DNA from: Micropruina sonneratiae
Lineage (GTDB): Bacteria; Actinomycetota; Actinomycetes; Propionibacteriales; Propionibacteriaceae
Assembly: GCF_025972045.1 (NCBI RefSeq)
Contig: NZ_JAPDHX010000001.1
Span: forward strand, 85,181 to 149,180
Direction: 5' to 3'
Length of the DNA stretch: 64,000 nucleotides
Shown here: positions 43,030 through 51,095 of the stretch, in pieces
Layout: each line of letters begins with the position of its first letter
How positions within the stretch are numbered: the stretch's first letter is position 1
The notes under the pieces: model-generated
The model's database searches: none
What the model saw: only the letters and a program-made list of their open reading frames with translations
What the model was told of the DNA's origin: nothing
Made by a program: the position numbers and the translations under genes

Positions 43030-43155
43030 TCACTTCTGGTAGCAGAGGAAGTAGCTGGCGTGGCTGCTCGTGCAGGCCACGATGCTGATCTTCGAGGCCT
43101 TCTCCTCCTCCGGAACCTCCGGCAGTTCGTACTGCAGGCCGAGGGCGTCGCTCAT
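43030..43155 (-). CDS. class III lanthipeptide precursor P5
   Basis: A 41-residue peptide with leader MSDALGLQYEL, where A-L-G-L-Q is a slightly altered recognition motif. LPEVPEEEKA follows with two prolines. The core has SKISIVAC, Thr-Ser, SHASYFLC and the tail YQK. Both ring units are Ser-x2-Ser-x3-Cys. AAAGGAGGTGA before the ATG is a perfect match to the 16S anti-Shine-Dalgarno region. It is the second gene in the group of four. Confidence 0.9.
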   Translation of the reverse strand: MSDALGLQYELPEVPEEEKASKISIVACTSSHASYFLCYQK

Positions 43156-43197
43156 GGTGCTCACCTCCTTTCGTGATGGTCGGTGCGGGTTACCGGG

Positions 43198-43377
43198 TCA
43201 GCAACCCATGCTGAAGGCGCTGCGGGCGAGGCAGGTGTAGACACTGTTGCCCGAGCGATGTTCGGCGGCGGGGGTGTCGACCGCCAACTCGATGCCCTGC
43301 AAACACAGCACGCGCGCGGCGCCGGTCACCACCGACGGCGTCCGGCCGGCCGGATTCTTTGACGATTCCATTTCCAT
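43198..43377 (-). CDS. class III lanthipeptide precursor P6 (divergent)
   Basis: A 59-residue peptide with an N-terminal extension of about 20 residues before the leader motif R-V-L-C-L-Q. The region before the core reads DTPAAEHR rather than the E-K-A of the others. The core has SGNSVYTC (Ser-x2-Ser-x3-Cys), then LAR and SAFSMGC (Ser-x2-Ser-x2-Cys), and Cys is the last residue. The ATG at 43377 has GGGGGG eight bases upstream, and an in-frame ATG two codons later is possible. It is the first gene after the promoter motif at 43507. The most divergent of the six, it could make a structurally distinct product. Confidence 0.8.
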   Translation of the reverse strand: MEMESSKNPAGRTPSVVTGAARVLCLQGIELAVDTPAAEHRSGNSVYTCLARSAFSMGC

Positions 43378-43470
43378 GAACGGTTCCCCCCTTTCTGCCG
43401 CAGTGGTGGCGTTCGCCGGCGATTTCCGGCTCAGCCTTGGGTGTTTTCCTGAGTTCCATTCAAGCGGGGA

Positions 43471-43535
43471 AATATAGCGTGGGCAAGGAATGTCAGGCCC
43501 GGCTACCCGTTCGTTATGGTCGACTGGTCGATCGG
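43471..43535 (-). promoter_or_regulatory. promoter of the P6-P3 group with shared regulatory motif (copy P6)
   Basis: Motif at 43507-43535 (plus strand CCGTTCGTTA, then CTGGTCGATCGG) matches copy A at 22 of 29 positions. It ends four bases before the lanKC stop. On the minus strand a good -10, TATATT, occupies 43471-43476, about 30 bases downstream of the motif. That is the spacing expected for activation by a bound response regulator. Confidence 0.65.
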
Positions 43536-43538
43536 GAA

Positions 43539-46187
43539 TCAGGCCGGCACCGGAATGGCTGTCGCGGCGTCGGCAAGCGATGGAACGGGCAGTTCACCGG
43601 GCTGGGGCAGTGGCAGCGCGCCAAGACGTGCGGCCGCCTCGTCACCAAGGGGCAGCCAGTCGAAGACCCTCCCCGAACCGGCCGCGTGCAACGCCACAGC
43701 GATCCCGGCCGCGCCGGTGGACAGGTCCGAGCTGAGCCGGATCATGCCGTCGCCGACAGTGAACAGCATGCCGTCGCGGGTCAGCAGATTGCACAGCAGC
43801 AGGTCGCGCTGCCGATCCACCTCGGCCGCCTGCCCCGGTCCGGACGCCGCCAGCGCGGCCATGATCCCCGCCCGGCCGTGGTCGAGGGTGCCGTAGATGT
43901 AGAGGTCGGAGGAGCAGGTCTTCACCAGCGCCCGGTGTTCGATGTCGCTGAGCAGCGCCCGGCCGGTCAGCCGTTCCGCGGCCAGCGCGACCGCCCAGAT
44001 GCCCGCCGAGCCCCATTCCAGGTAGGGCAGTGCCCGGTTGTTGTCGGTGTCGCGCACCATCAGTTCACCGGTCGAGGTGGTCAGGCAGGCGTCCAGGTCG
44101 GCGCGCAGCCGCTGGACGGCCCGCTGCGCCGGCGCCTGGTCGCCGCCGGCCAACTCGGCCGCGAGATCGGTGAGCGCCAGTCCGGTCAGGCCGAAGTGCA
44201 GGCCGCGCCGGTGGGTCAGGTCGTCCCACGGCCCGGTGTCGGGCCGCACCGAGCGCTGCAGCCGCTCGTTCGCCTCGAGCGCGGCGCGGGTCAGGTCGGC
44301 GTCCCCCGCAGCAGCCGCCACCTGCAGCGCGGCCAGCAGGACGCCCGCCCGGCCACCGAACAGGTCGAGCCGGCGCCGGCCCAGTGATTCCTCCAGCGCA
44401 CTCCAGGCCGCCTGCACGGCCTGCTCGTGCCTACCGGCCAGGGCCAGCGCCAGGGCGATGCCGGCCCGTCCGGTGTACAGCCCCGGGTCGGTCACCGGCC
44501 CGCTGCCGGCGGCGGCCAGGGCGTCCAGATCTGCGGCATCGTTGGCCCGCCCGATCCGGCTGCGTGCGAACACCACTCCGGCGCGGCCGAAGCCCAGGCT
44601 CTCGGTGACGTCCCCCTCCTGGGCGGGGTCGCCCGGGAAGCCGCCGCCGGGCGAGTATCGGCGCGACCATTCGATGCCGGCGTCCAGGGCGGCGATCACC
44701 TCGTCCGGGGGCAGGCCGCCCGGCCACGGCTCGACGGTGACCTGCGGGGTCAGCAGGTGGCTGGGCACCGCCGGGAAGCGGGCGAGCACCCGGCGCAGCT
44801 GGTCGGCGGAGGCCTGCCCGAAGTCGCGTTCCACCCGCTGCAGGGCGGCGTCCCAGAAGCCGGGGGCGATCACCTCGATCTCCCAGTCGGGCACGTAGCT
44901 GAGCATCAGGCTGCGCGAGATGGCGTACCAGTCGGACTGGACGGCGTCCAACTGCTCGGGGCCGCAGAACTCGAACACCCGCAGCCCGATGGCCCGCGGC
45001 GAATCGACCCGGGTGGCGTCCTCGAAGTCGATGACGGTGACGCGGTCGTCGTCATCGATCAGCACGTTGCCCGGGTGCAGGTCGCCGACCGCCCAGCCGC
45101 GGGCGTGGATGTCGTCGATGATCGTGATCAACTGCTCGCCGATGTGCACCATGCGCTCGGCGTAGCGCTGCGCCTGGCCTGGTTCGGCGGCGGCGTCGAA
45201 CGGGGCGTTCTGCACCACCCACGACGTCAGCGAGCGACCCGGCGCGTACTCCAGTTCGAGGTAGCGGTGCTCCCAGGCCCAGAACGATCCGAGCAGTTGC
45301 TGGACGCCGGCCAGCCCCGCCAGGTCACCCAGCACCACCTGCTCCTCCCGCTGCCGGGTGACGGCGTCGCGGCCGCGGGCGTCCAGCCCGGTGTGGCTGC
45401 GGGCCTCGCGCAGGACGTGCACGGTGCCGTCGGGCAGGGTGGCCTTGTAGACGCCCCCGGCGTTGGAGAAGTGCAGCGGCGAGACGGCCTTGAACTCCTG
45501 CAGCCGCGACGGCGACGAGGTCCGCGAGCGCCGATGGGCTACATCCAGGCAGGCCGGCAGCTCGACGCCCTCGGGAATGATGAACCGTGGCCGCCGCTCG
45601 TCCTTGACCAGGTTCAGTCCGGGGCCGGTGACGGCGTTCACCTGCCGGTCGAGGGCGTCGGGGTAGCTGAACGACATGATGCCGCCGTAGCGCACGAAGA
45701 CCGGCGCCTCGCCGTAGCGCAGATCGCTCAGAATGTAGGGCCCGTGCCGCCCGGCCAGCGCGACCTCGAGTTCGTCGAGCAGCACCGCCAGCTGATCGTC
45801 GTCGGCCGGGTAGATCGTGATGAACTTGCCCGACCCGCCGCGGTCGTGCTGTTTGCCGTTGGTGTCCTGCAGGCTGCTCGGATCGGGCAGGAACTTGAAC
45901 GCGACCTGATGCGCGACGCAGATCCGGGTGGTCAGCGCCAGGGTTTCGGACGCCTCGGCCGGCACCGTGCTGACGTGGATCTTCCAGCCCTGCACCCGCG
46001 GCGTCCATTCGCGCGGCGTCCAGCCCTCCCAGCCGCCCCAGCGCCGGATCAGCCAGCCGTCGGGCAGCGGAACCGTCTGCGGGGCCTCCCCGCCGAGGCG
46101 CTGCAGCAGCTGCGCCATCGACCGCATCGAGCCGTAGTAGGGGGAGTCCTCGGTGCAGGACAGGATGTATTCGGGACGGACTGCCAT
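43539..46187 (-). CDS. lanKC: class III lanthipeptide synthetase (lyase-kinase-cyclase)
   Basis: An 882-residue three-domain enzyme. Residues 1 to about 215 form the phosphoSer/Thr lyase, with KFLPDPSSLQ and the GGSGKFITIYP segment. Residues from about 230 to 500 form the Ser/Thr kinase (GDLHPGNVLI at about 367, then VIDFEDA). The rest is a LanC-like cyclase with repeated G-R-A-G-I turns. The Cys and Cys-His zinc ligands of LanC and class IV enzymes are absent, which makes it class III. It phosphorylates and dehydrates core Ser and adds Cys to form lanthionine or labionin. GGAGG six bases before ATG 46187 decides the start over 46223. Confidence 0.93.
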   Translation of the reverse strand: MAVRPEYILSCTEDSPYYGSMRSMAQLLQRLGGEAPQTVPLPDGWLIRRWGGWEGWTPREWTPRVQGWKIHVSTVPAEASETLALTTRICVAHQVAFKFLPDPSSLQDTNGKQHDRGGSGKFITIYPADDDQLAVLLDELEVALAGRHGPYILSDLRYGEAPVFVRYGGIMSFSYPDALDRQVNAVTGPGLNLVKDERRPRFIIPEGVELPACLDVAHRRSRTSSPSRLQEFKAVSPLHFSNAGGVYKATLPDGTVHVLREARSHTGLDARGRDAVTRQREEQVVLGDLAGLAGVQQLLGSFWAWEHRYLELEYAPGRSLTSWVVQNAPFDAAAEPGQAQRYAERMVHIGEQLITIIDDIHARGWAVGDLHPGNVLIDDDDRVTVIDFEDATRVDSPRAIGLRVFEFCGPEQLDAVQSDWYAISRSLMLSYVPDWEIEVIAPGFWDAALQRVERDFGQASADQLRRVLARFPAVPSHLLTPQVTVEPWPGGLPPDEVIAALDAGIEWSRRYSPGGGFPGDPAQEGDVTESLGFGRAGVVFARSRIGRANDAADLDALAAAGSGPVTDPGLYTGRAGIALALALAGRHEQAVQAAWSALEESLGRRRLDLFGGRAGVLLAALQVAAAAGDADLTRAALEANERLQRSVRPDTGPWDDLTHRRGLHFGLTGLALTDLAAELAGGDQAPAQRAVQRLRADLDACLTTSTGELMVRDTDNNRALPYLEWGSAGIWAVALAAERLTGRALLSDIEHRALVKTCSSDLYIYGTLDHGRAGIMAALAASGPGQAAEVDRQRDLLLCNLLTRDGMLFTVGDGMIRLSSDLSTGAAGIAVALHAAGSGRVFDWLPLGDEAAARLGALPLPQPGELPVPSLADAATAIPVPA

Positions 46188-46271
46188 CGTCGACCTCCGG
46201 TTCGGGGCGGGTGGGGTCTCCATCGGACGCCACCGGCGCCGTCCGGCACAACGCGTTCCGCCCCGTTGTGG

Positions 46272-46310
46272 CCGTTGGTCAGCACGCGCTGGCCGATCGG
46301 CCAGGGCTCA
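46272..46310 (-). promoter_or_regulatory. shared regulatory motif upstream of lanKC (copy K)
   Basis: Plus strand CCGTTGGTCAGC, then GCTGGCCGATCGG. It contains the perfect 16-base palindrome CTGGCCGATCGGCCAG (46289-46304). It lies 85 bases before the lanKC ATG and matches copy A at 33 of 39 bases. The CTGGCCGA half-site also recurs in the regulator promoter at 47137-47198. Confidence 0.7.
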
Positions 46311-46369
46311 GCAGCCGGCACCGAGACCGCCGCCCCGACCGGTGCCCGGGGTGTCCGGGCAGAGCGCGG

Positions 46370-46397
46370 GGCCGCACCGTCAAAGGACGGCGCGGCC
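46370..46397 (-). terminator. hairpin terminator after the response regulator gene
   Basis: GGCCGCACCGTC (46370-46381) and GACGGCGCGGCC (46386-46397) pair with one mismatch around AAAG, 17 bases past the regulator stop. It separates the regulator from lanKC. Confidence 0.6.
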
Positions 46398-46413
46398 GGG
46401 AGTGCGGGGCGGA

Positions 46414-47112
46414 TCAGCCGCCGACGGCGGTGCTGCGCGGCAGCACGTGCGGGTCGACGATGTGCAGCTGGATCGACCGGACCAGGATCTGGGTGCGCGA
46501 CTTGACCCCCATCTTGTCGCCGATGTGCGTCAGGTACTGCTTCACCGAGCCCTCGGAGACGAACATCTCCCGACCGATCTGGTGGTTGGTCAGGCCCTGG
46601 GCGAGCCAGCCCAGCAGTTCGGTCTCGCGCGGAGTGAGCCCGATGTCGACCGGTTCGGGAGCGATCGCGGTGTCCGACTTGACCGAGTCGACCAGTTGCC
46701 GGCGCACCGACGACGACATCGGCATGTCACCGCGCACCGCCTGCCGGATGCCCGCGATCAGGTTCTGCGCGCCGGTGTCCTTCAGCAGATAGCCGGACGC
46801 CCCGGCGCGCAGCGCGGCCACGATGTACTCGCGGGTGCCGAAGGTGGTCAGTGCCACCACGCAGGCGTCGCTCCACCGCGAACAGATCCGGGTCGTCGCC
46901 TCGATGCCCGAACAGCCCGGCATCTGCAGGTCCATCAGCACCAGGTCGGGCCGCAGCGTGGCATAGGCCTCGATCGCCTCGGTGCCGTTGCGGGCCTCAC
47001 CGACAAGTTCGAGGTCGGGGGCGCGGCCGAAGAAGACCCGGTACGCCTCGCGTACCAGGGCGTCGTCGTCGACGACCAGCAGGCGGGTGATCTCCTGGGG
47101 GGTGGTGGTCAT
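46414..47112 (-). CDS. NarL/FixJ-type response regulator, candidate lanthipeptide regulator
   Basis: A 232-residue two-component regulator. The receiver domain starts RLLVVDDDALVREAY and has the phosphorylated Asp in LVLMDLQMPG. The conserved Lys is in GYLLKDTG. The C-terminal LuxR-type helix-turn-helix is LTPRETELLGWLAQGLTN followed by SEGSVKQYLTHIG. It starts at ATG 47112. In-phase sequence upstream is intergenic. It is divergent from a secreted peptide and two histidine kinases, one of which should phosphorylate it. Three copies of a 13-base element lie in its promoter, so it may control itself and the lanthipeptide genes. Confidence 0.93.
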   Translation of the reverse strand: MTTTPQEITRLLVVDDDALVREAYRVFFGRAPDLELVGEARNGTEAIEAYATLRPDLVLMDLQMPGCSGIEATTRICSRWSDACVVALTTFGTREYIVAALRAGASGYLLKDTGAQNLIAGIRQAVRGDMPMSSSVRRQLVDSVKSDTAIAPEPVDIGLTPRETELLGWLAQGLTNHQIGREMFVSEGSVKQYLTHIGDKMGVKSRTQILVRSIQLHIVDPHVLPRSTAVGG

Positions 47113-47136
47113 GGGGCCATCCAAGATCGTGCCGCG

Positions 47137-47198
47137 CACTTTCGGCCAGTTCACTTCCGGCCAGCCTGTGCCGGCGGCGTCCGCACTGGCCGAAGGTG
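47137..47198. promoter_or_regulatory. three copies of a 13-base element in the divergent regulator/kinase promoter
   Basis: CACTTTCGGCCAG (47137-47149) and CACTTCCGGCCAG (47152-47164) are direct repeats with a 15-base period. CTGGCCGAAGGTG (47186-47198) is the same element inverted, 12 of 13 identical. The CTGGCCGA core is shared with the motifs before lanKC and P1. These are candidate response-regulator sites. Confidence 0.65.
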
Positions 47199-47284
47199 AA
47201 TGGTGCCGTGATCGCCGGCCCGGCCAGAATCCTTCCTGCCACCCCCAGTGCGCGACCCGAACCAAGCCGTCGAAAGGCATCGCC

Positions 47285-47425
47285 ATGAAGTCCCTGCTCC
47301 TGTTGATCGTGATCATCCCGCTGCTCGGCCTCGGCGCCGGCGTCCCGTCCGCTGCGGCCGAGGACAATCCCGGACGGTCCTCGATCCTGTGCCGGATCAT
47401 GCCGTGGTTCTGCGACTGGTCGTGA
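47285..47425 (+). CDS. small secreted two-cysteine peptide, unknown function
   Basis: A 46-residue ORF. Residues 1 to about 25 are a classic signal peptide (MKSLLLLIVIIPLLGLGAG, cleavage after SAAA). The predicted mature part is about 21 residues, EDNPGRSSIL followed by CRIMPWFCDWS. The two cysteines seven residues apart could form a disulfide ring. GAAAGG precedes the ATG, and the kinase gene starts four bases after the stop. I recognise no family. Its place directly before a membrane kinase suggests an autoinducing or accessory sensing peptide, but this is inference only. Confidence 0.75.
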   Translation: MKSLLLLIVIIPLLGLGAGVPSAAAEDNPGRSSILCRIMPWFCDWS

Positions 47426-47429
47426 GCCG

Positions 47430-48632
47430 ATGAGCGGCGGCGCCATCGGTGCGCACGACGCGGCCTCGCTGATGCTGACCCGTCGGGTGCGCAACCTCGC
47501 CACGGTCGACCAGGTGCGGCTGGTCGCCGCGGCAGTTCTCGTCTTCCTGCTGCTGGACGTGCTCCGGCTCGCCGTGGTGGCGCCGGTGCCGCTGCCGGAC
47601 CAGAGCCTGATCACCACCATGGACGTGGTGGGCTATCTGGCGATCATCGTCGCCCTGTGGCGCCCCGGGCTCGGCCTGACGCTCGCCGTGGCACCGCTGG
47701 GCACCGCGCTGTTCTGGACCTCCAGCAGCCTGGATGCGGTGCTGCTGGCCGCCGTCCCGGCGCTGGCGATCGCGCAGTTGTCGCGACGTCCGGCCCTGCT
47801 GGCCAGTGCCGGGGCGGTCGGCTATGTCGCACTGCGGGCCGGGCTGTACACCGGCGATCAACGTGCGGCGCTGCTGCTCACCCTGGGCGGGGCGGTCACG
47901 CTGGGCCTGCTCGCCGGCTGGGCCGGCCACACCGTCCGGGAACGCCGCGAACGTGCCGCGCGCGCCGATCTGGCGCAGGCCGTCGAGGACGCCCGGATTC
48001 GCGCCGATGAGCGGCGCGACCTCGCCGCAGACCTGCACGACGTCGTCGTCCACCATCTGTCGACGGCGTCGCTGCACCTGCTGGGCGTCGCCGACGAGAC
48101 CGACCCGGTGGTCCTGCGCCGGGTGCTGGGCACCGTCCAGGCGTCCAACACGGCGGCACTGACCGAGCTGCGGCTGCTGGCCCGGGTGTTGCGCAGCGAT
48201 CCGGCCACCGCGGCGTCCGGCATGGAACTGCGGGAGCTGTCCCGGCAGGTGCCGCCCACCCAGGCCGTGGCCGAGGGGCAACTGGCGTTGGTCCGGGCCG
48301 GTTTCGAGCCGCAGGTGCAGGTGCCGGCCGCCGCCGACAGCCTGGAGCTGACCGTGCAGCGCACCCTGGCCCGGCTGGTGGCCGAGGCGGTCGCGAACCA
48401 ACGGGCGCACGCGCCGGCTGGTGCCCGGTGCAGCATCGAGATCCAGCTCAACGACCACCAGGTCGGTTTCCAGGCCCGCAACGCGCTGGCTCCCGGGCAG
48501 GCCGGCACGCCCCCGACGCTCGGCTGGGGGCTGCGGGGGGTGCGCGAGCGGGTCGCCCTCACCGGCGGCACGCTGTCGGCCGGACCGATCGGGCCGGAGT
48601 GGGTGCTTACCGCCTCGCTGCCCCATGACTGA
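47430..48632 (+). CDS. sensor histidine kinase (HisKA_3 type)
   Basis: A 400-residue kinase of the NarL-partner class. It has four to five N-terminal membrane helices (about residues 28-170) and no large extracellular sensor domain. The phospho-acceptor His is in ADLHDVVVHHLS at about 204. The ATPase domain has RLVAEAVANQRAHAP as a weakened N-box, and GWGLRGVRERVALTGG. The asparagine box is atypical (A-N-Q rather than N-x3-K-H), so catalytic strength is uncertain. It is co-transcribed with the small peptide upstream and the tandem kinase downstream. Confidence 0.88.
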   Translation: MSGGAIGAHDAASLMLTRRVRNLATVDQVRLVAAAVLVFLLLDVLRLAVVAPVPLPDQSLITTMDVVGYLAIIVALWRPGLGLTLAVAPLGTALFWTSSSLDAVLLAAVPALAIAQLSRRPALLASAGAVGYVALRAGLYTGDQRAALLLTLGGAVTLGLLAGWAGHTVRERRERAARADLAQAVEDARIRADERRDLAADLHDVVVHHLSTASLHLLGVADETDPVVLRRVLGTVQASNTAALTELRLLARVLRSDPATAASGMELRELSRQVPPTQAVAEGQLALVRAGFEPQVQVPAAADSLELTVQRTLARLVAEAVANQRAHAPAGARCSIEIQLNDHQVGFQARNALAPGQAGTPPTLGWGLRGVRERVALTGGTLSAGPIGPEWVLTASLPHD

Positions 48633-48708
48633 CCACCGGGACGTCGTGGCGACCCTGCGCCCGGGCCGGGTTACAGTGGCCGCACCACCCCCCAGGACAC
48701 GATTCCCC

Positions 48709-51084
48709 ATGACTGCTGGCAGCACCGCCGCCGCCGCGGATCGGGCCACGGCGCCCCGCCCGCTGCGGGTTCTGCGTGCGCTGGTGATCGTCTTCGTGTG
48801 CTGTGAACTCCTGGACACCCTGCTGCGTCCGGCGCCCGACCCGGGGTGGCTCTATCACGGGCTTTCCGTGCTGTCGGCGGCCGCCGCGATCCTGGTGCTG
48901 TTCCGGCCCGGTCCGGGAGTGGCGCTGGCGGTGCTGCCGGTCGGCTCGACCCTGCTGGTGAGCGGCTTCGGCCAGGATCTGCTGCCGCTGGTGGTCAGCG
49001 TGGTGGTGGTGTGCGCGCGGGCGGCGTCCCGGCTGACGGTGATCACCCTGACCCTCGCACTGGGCTACTGCGTCGCCTGGGCGGCGATCCCCGCCGACCG
49101 GCACCGCGCGTTGGGTTACCTGGTGCTGGTGGCGCTGGCCGCGGCAGCCGGCTTCGCCGTCCGGGCACTGCTGGCCCATGCGAGCAGAGTCGACCGCCGG
49201 ATCGCCCAGCTGCGGGAGCAGACGGTGGCGCTGCGGGCGGCTGAACGGATGGCGCTGGCCGACGAGTTGTCCACGCTGCTCACCGCCGGCCTGGCGCGGA
49301 ACCGCCGTGATCTGGCCGCCGCCCGCGCCGCGGACGACCCGGACGTGCTGACCCGGGCACTGGCCGGCGCTGAGGCCGGCGCGGTGGCGACGCTGGGCCA
49401 GTTGCGTGGCCTGGTCTCCACGCTGCGCGGACGCGAGCCGGCGCAGGGCGAGAGCGCCGGTGCCGCGGCGGCCCTGATCGGCGTGGCCGAGGAGGTCGAG
49501 GACCTGCTGGTGGCGCACGGCCACCCGGTCGAACTCGACCTGCCGGACAACCTGGACGGTGCCGGCGATTTCGGTCAGCAACTGCTCGCCGAGGTGCTGC
49601 GTGAGGGAGCCGCCGTGCTCCTGCGGGAAGCGGCGCCGGGCACCGGCTGCACCCTCGTGGTGCGAGCGGCGGGCGTCCGGATCGAGGTGGAACTGGACGC
49701 CACTTCCGCACGGGCGGTGGCGGCGTCCGGCGGCTCGCTGCGGGCCGCCCGGGATCGCGTCGAGGCGGCGGGTGGGTCGGTCGAGTTCAGTACCGGGGCA
49801 GGGGGTGCCTGGCTGCGGGCCGCTATGCCCGTGCTCGCCGACGAAGCGGACGCCGGGCGTCCGGCCCCCGCCGAGACCGGTGGCTGGTCGCACCGGCTGT
49901 GGGCTCGGGTGGACGGGCCTCGGGTGGTGTCGGCGGTGACGGTCGCCGTGCTGGCTGCCGCTGCGCTGGCCGGCGCCGTGCTGAGCCGGGCGTCCGGCGC
50001 GGCGGTATCCGCCTGGGCACTGTGGGCGCTGTGGGGGCTGGCCTTGGCGGGCGTCGCGGCGACCCTGCGGCTGCGCCGGTTGTGGCCCGCCGTGCTCGCC
50101 CAGCTGCTGGTGCTGGCGCTCAGCCTGTGGCTGCTGGAACCCAGCGTCGAGGTGGGCCGGCCCAACCAGTTCGCGATCGTCACGCTGACCGTCCTGGCCG
50201 TGCTGCGGGACTCCCGCTGGGCCTGGGTCGTCACCGCCGCCTGGGCCGGCTACAGCGTGCTGTGGTTCCACGCCCCCAACGTCGGCTTCGTCTCGGCCGG
50301 GCTGTTCTACCCCGTGGTGGGCGTGTTCGTCGGACTCGCAGCCCAGCATCTGCACCGGCTCCGGACGACGCAGCGCCGGCTGCTGCTATCGGCCACCAGC
50401 AGCCACGACACGGCGCGGGACGAGGTGCGTCGCGAACTCGCCGGTGAGCTGCACGACATCGTCGCCCATCAGCTGTCCCTGATCACCATGCAGGCGGGGG
50501 CCAGCAGGGGCCAGACCGATCCGGTGGTGCTGCGGACCGCCCTGAACCGGGTGGCGACCATCACCCGATCGGCGCAGGCCGACCTGGCGCTGCTGCTGCA
50601 CGTGATGCGCACCCCGGCCCCGCAGGCGTCCGTCGTGGACGCCGGCTGGCTGACGCCGAGCGGGACCGTGGACGCCGCCGCGGCGACGTTGACCGAGGCG
50701 GGGCACCGGGTACGGTCCCAGGTCGATCCGGCGATCGACGGCACGGATCCGACCACCCGGCGGACGCTGACCCGCATCGTGAGGGAAGCGACCACCAACA
50801 TCCTGCGCTACGCGCCGCCGGGATCGGCCTGCGACGTGACGATCGGCGTCCGGCGGGGCGAGGTGTGGTTGTCGATCACGAACCCGCTGCCTGCCGTGCC
50901 GCGGCCCTCGGAGCATTCCACGGGACTCGGGCTGGTCGGCCTGGACGAGCGGGCCAGGATCACCGGCGGCGCCTTCACCGCCGGGCCGGACGACGGACAG
51001 TGGCGGGTGCGAGCCCAGTTGCCGCTCACCCCGACGGTCGACCTGCGGCCGCGGGCCGAGGACGCCGCAACCCTCAGCGGGTAG
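48709..51084 (+). CDS. tandem histidine kinase: degenerate N-terminal unit fused to an intact C-terminal unit
   Basis: A 791-residue protein with two kinase-like units. The first has about five membrane helices, then an H-box-like ALADELSTLL at about 182 where the His is missing, and an ATPase-like fold with little of the N-box. The second begins near residue 405 with a fresh set of helices and has a full HisKA_3 box, GELHDIVAHQLSLI (His about 582), N-box REATTNILRYAP and G-box GLGLVGLDERARITGG. The first half is likely a sensory or dimerising pseudokinase. An in-frame ATG at 48625, overlapping the previous stop, could add 28 residues. Confidence 0.85.
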   Translation: MTAGSTAAAADRATAPRPLRVLRALVIVFVCCELLDTLLRPAPDPGWLYHGLSVLSAAAAILVLFRPGPGVALAVLPVGSTLLVSGFGQDLLPLVVSVVVVCARAASRLTVITLTLALGYCVAWAAIPADRHRALGYLVLVALAAAAGFAVRALLAHASRVDRRIAQLREQTVALRAAERMALADELSTLLTAGLARNRRDLAAARAADDPDVLTRALAGAEAGAVATLGQLRGLVSTLRGREPAQGESAGAAAALIGVAEEVEDLLVAHGHPVELDLPDNLDGAGDFGQQLLAEVLREGAAVLLREAAPGTGCTLVVRAAGVRIEVELDATSARAVAASGGSLRAARDRVEAAGGSVEFSTGAGGAWLRAAMPVLADEADAGRPAPAETGGWSHRLWARVDGPRVVSAVTVAVLAAAALAGAVLSRASGAAVSAWALWALWGLALAGVAATLRLRRLWPAVLAQLLVLALSLWLLEPSVEVGRPNQFAIVTLTVLAVLRDSRWAWVVTAAWAGYSVLWFHAPNVGFVSAGLFYPVVGVFVGLAAQHLHRLRTTQRRLLLSATSSHDTARDEVRRELAGELHDIVAHQLSLITMQAGASRGQTDPVVLRTALNRVATITRSAQADLALLLHVMRTPAPQASVVDAGWLTPSGTVDAAAATLTEAGHRVRSQVDPAIDGTDPTTRRTLTRIVREATTNILRYAPPGSACDVTIGVRRGEVWLSITNPLPAVPRPSEHSTGLGLVGLDERARITGGAFTAGPDDGQWRVRAQLPLTPTVDLRPRAEDAATLSG

Positions 51085-51095
51085 CTGCCCGCTCA

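Noticed and set aside
42637-43176. Plus-strand 179-codon frame across the precursor region
   Set aside because: The minus strand holds three precursor genes with ribosome sites and conserved leaders, so the plus frame is their antisense.
43190-43459. 89-codon minus-strand frame over P6
   Set aside because: It is out of phase with P6 and lacks leader and ring motifs. P6 in the other frame has both.
43539-46187. Class IV (LanL) synthetase
   Set aside because: The cyclase part lacks the Cys and Cys-His zinc ligands required in class IV, and all precursors have labionin-type spacing, so class III fits.
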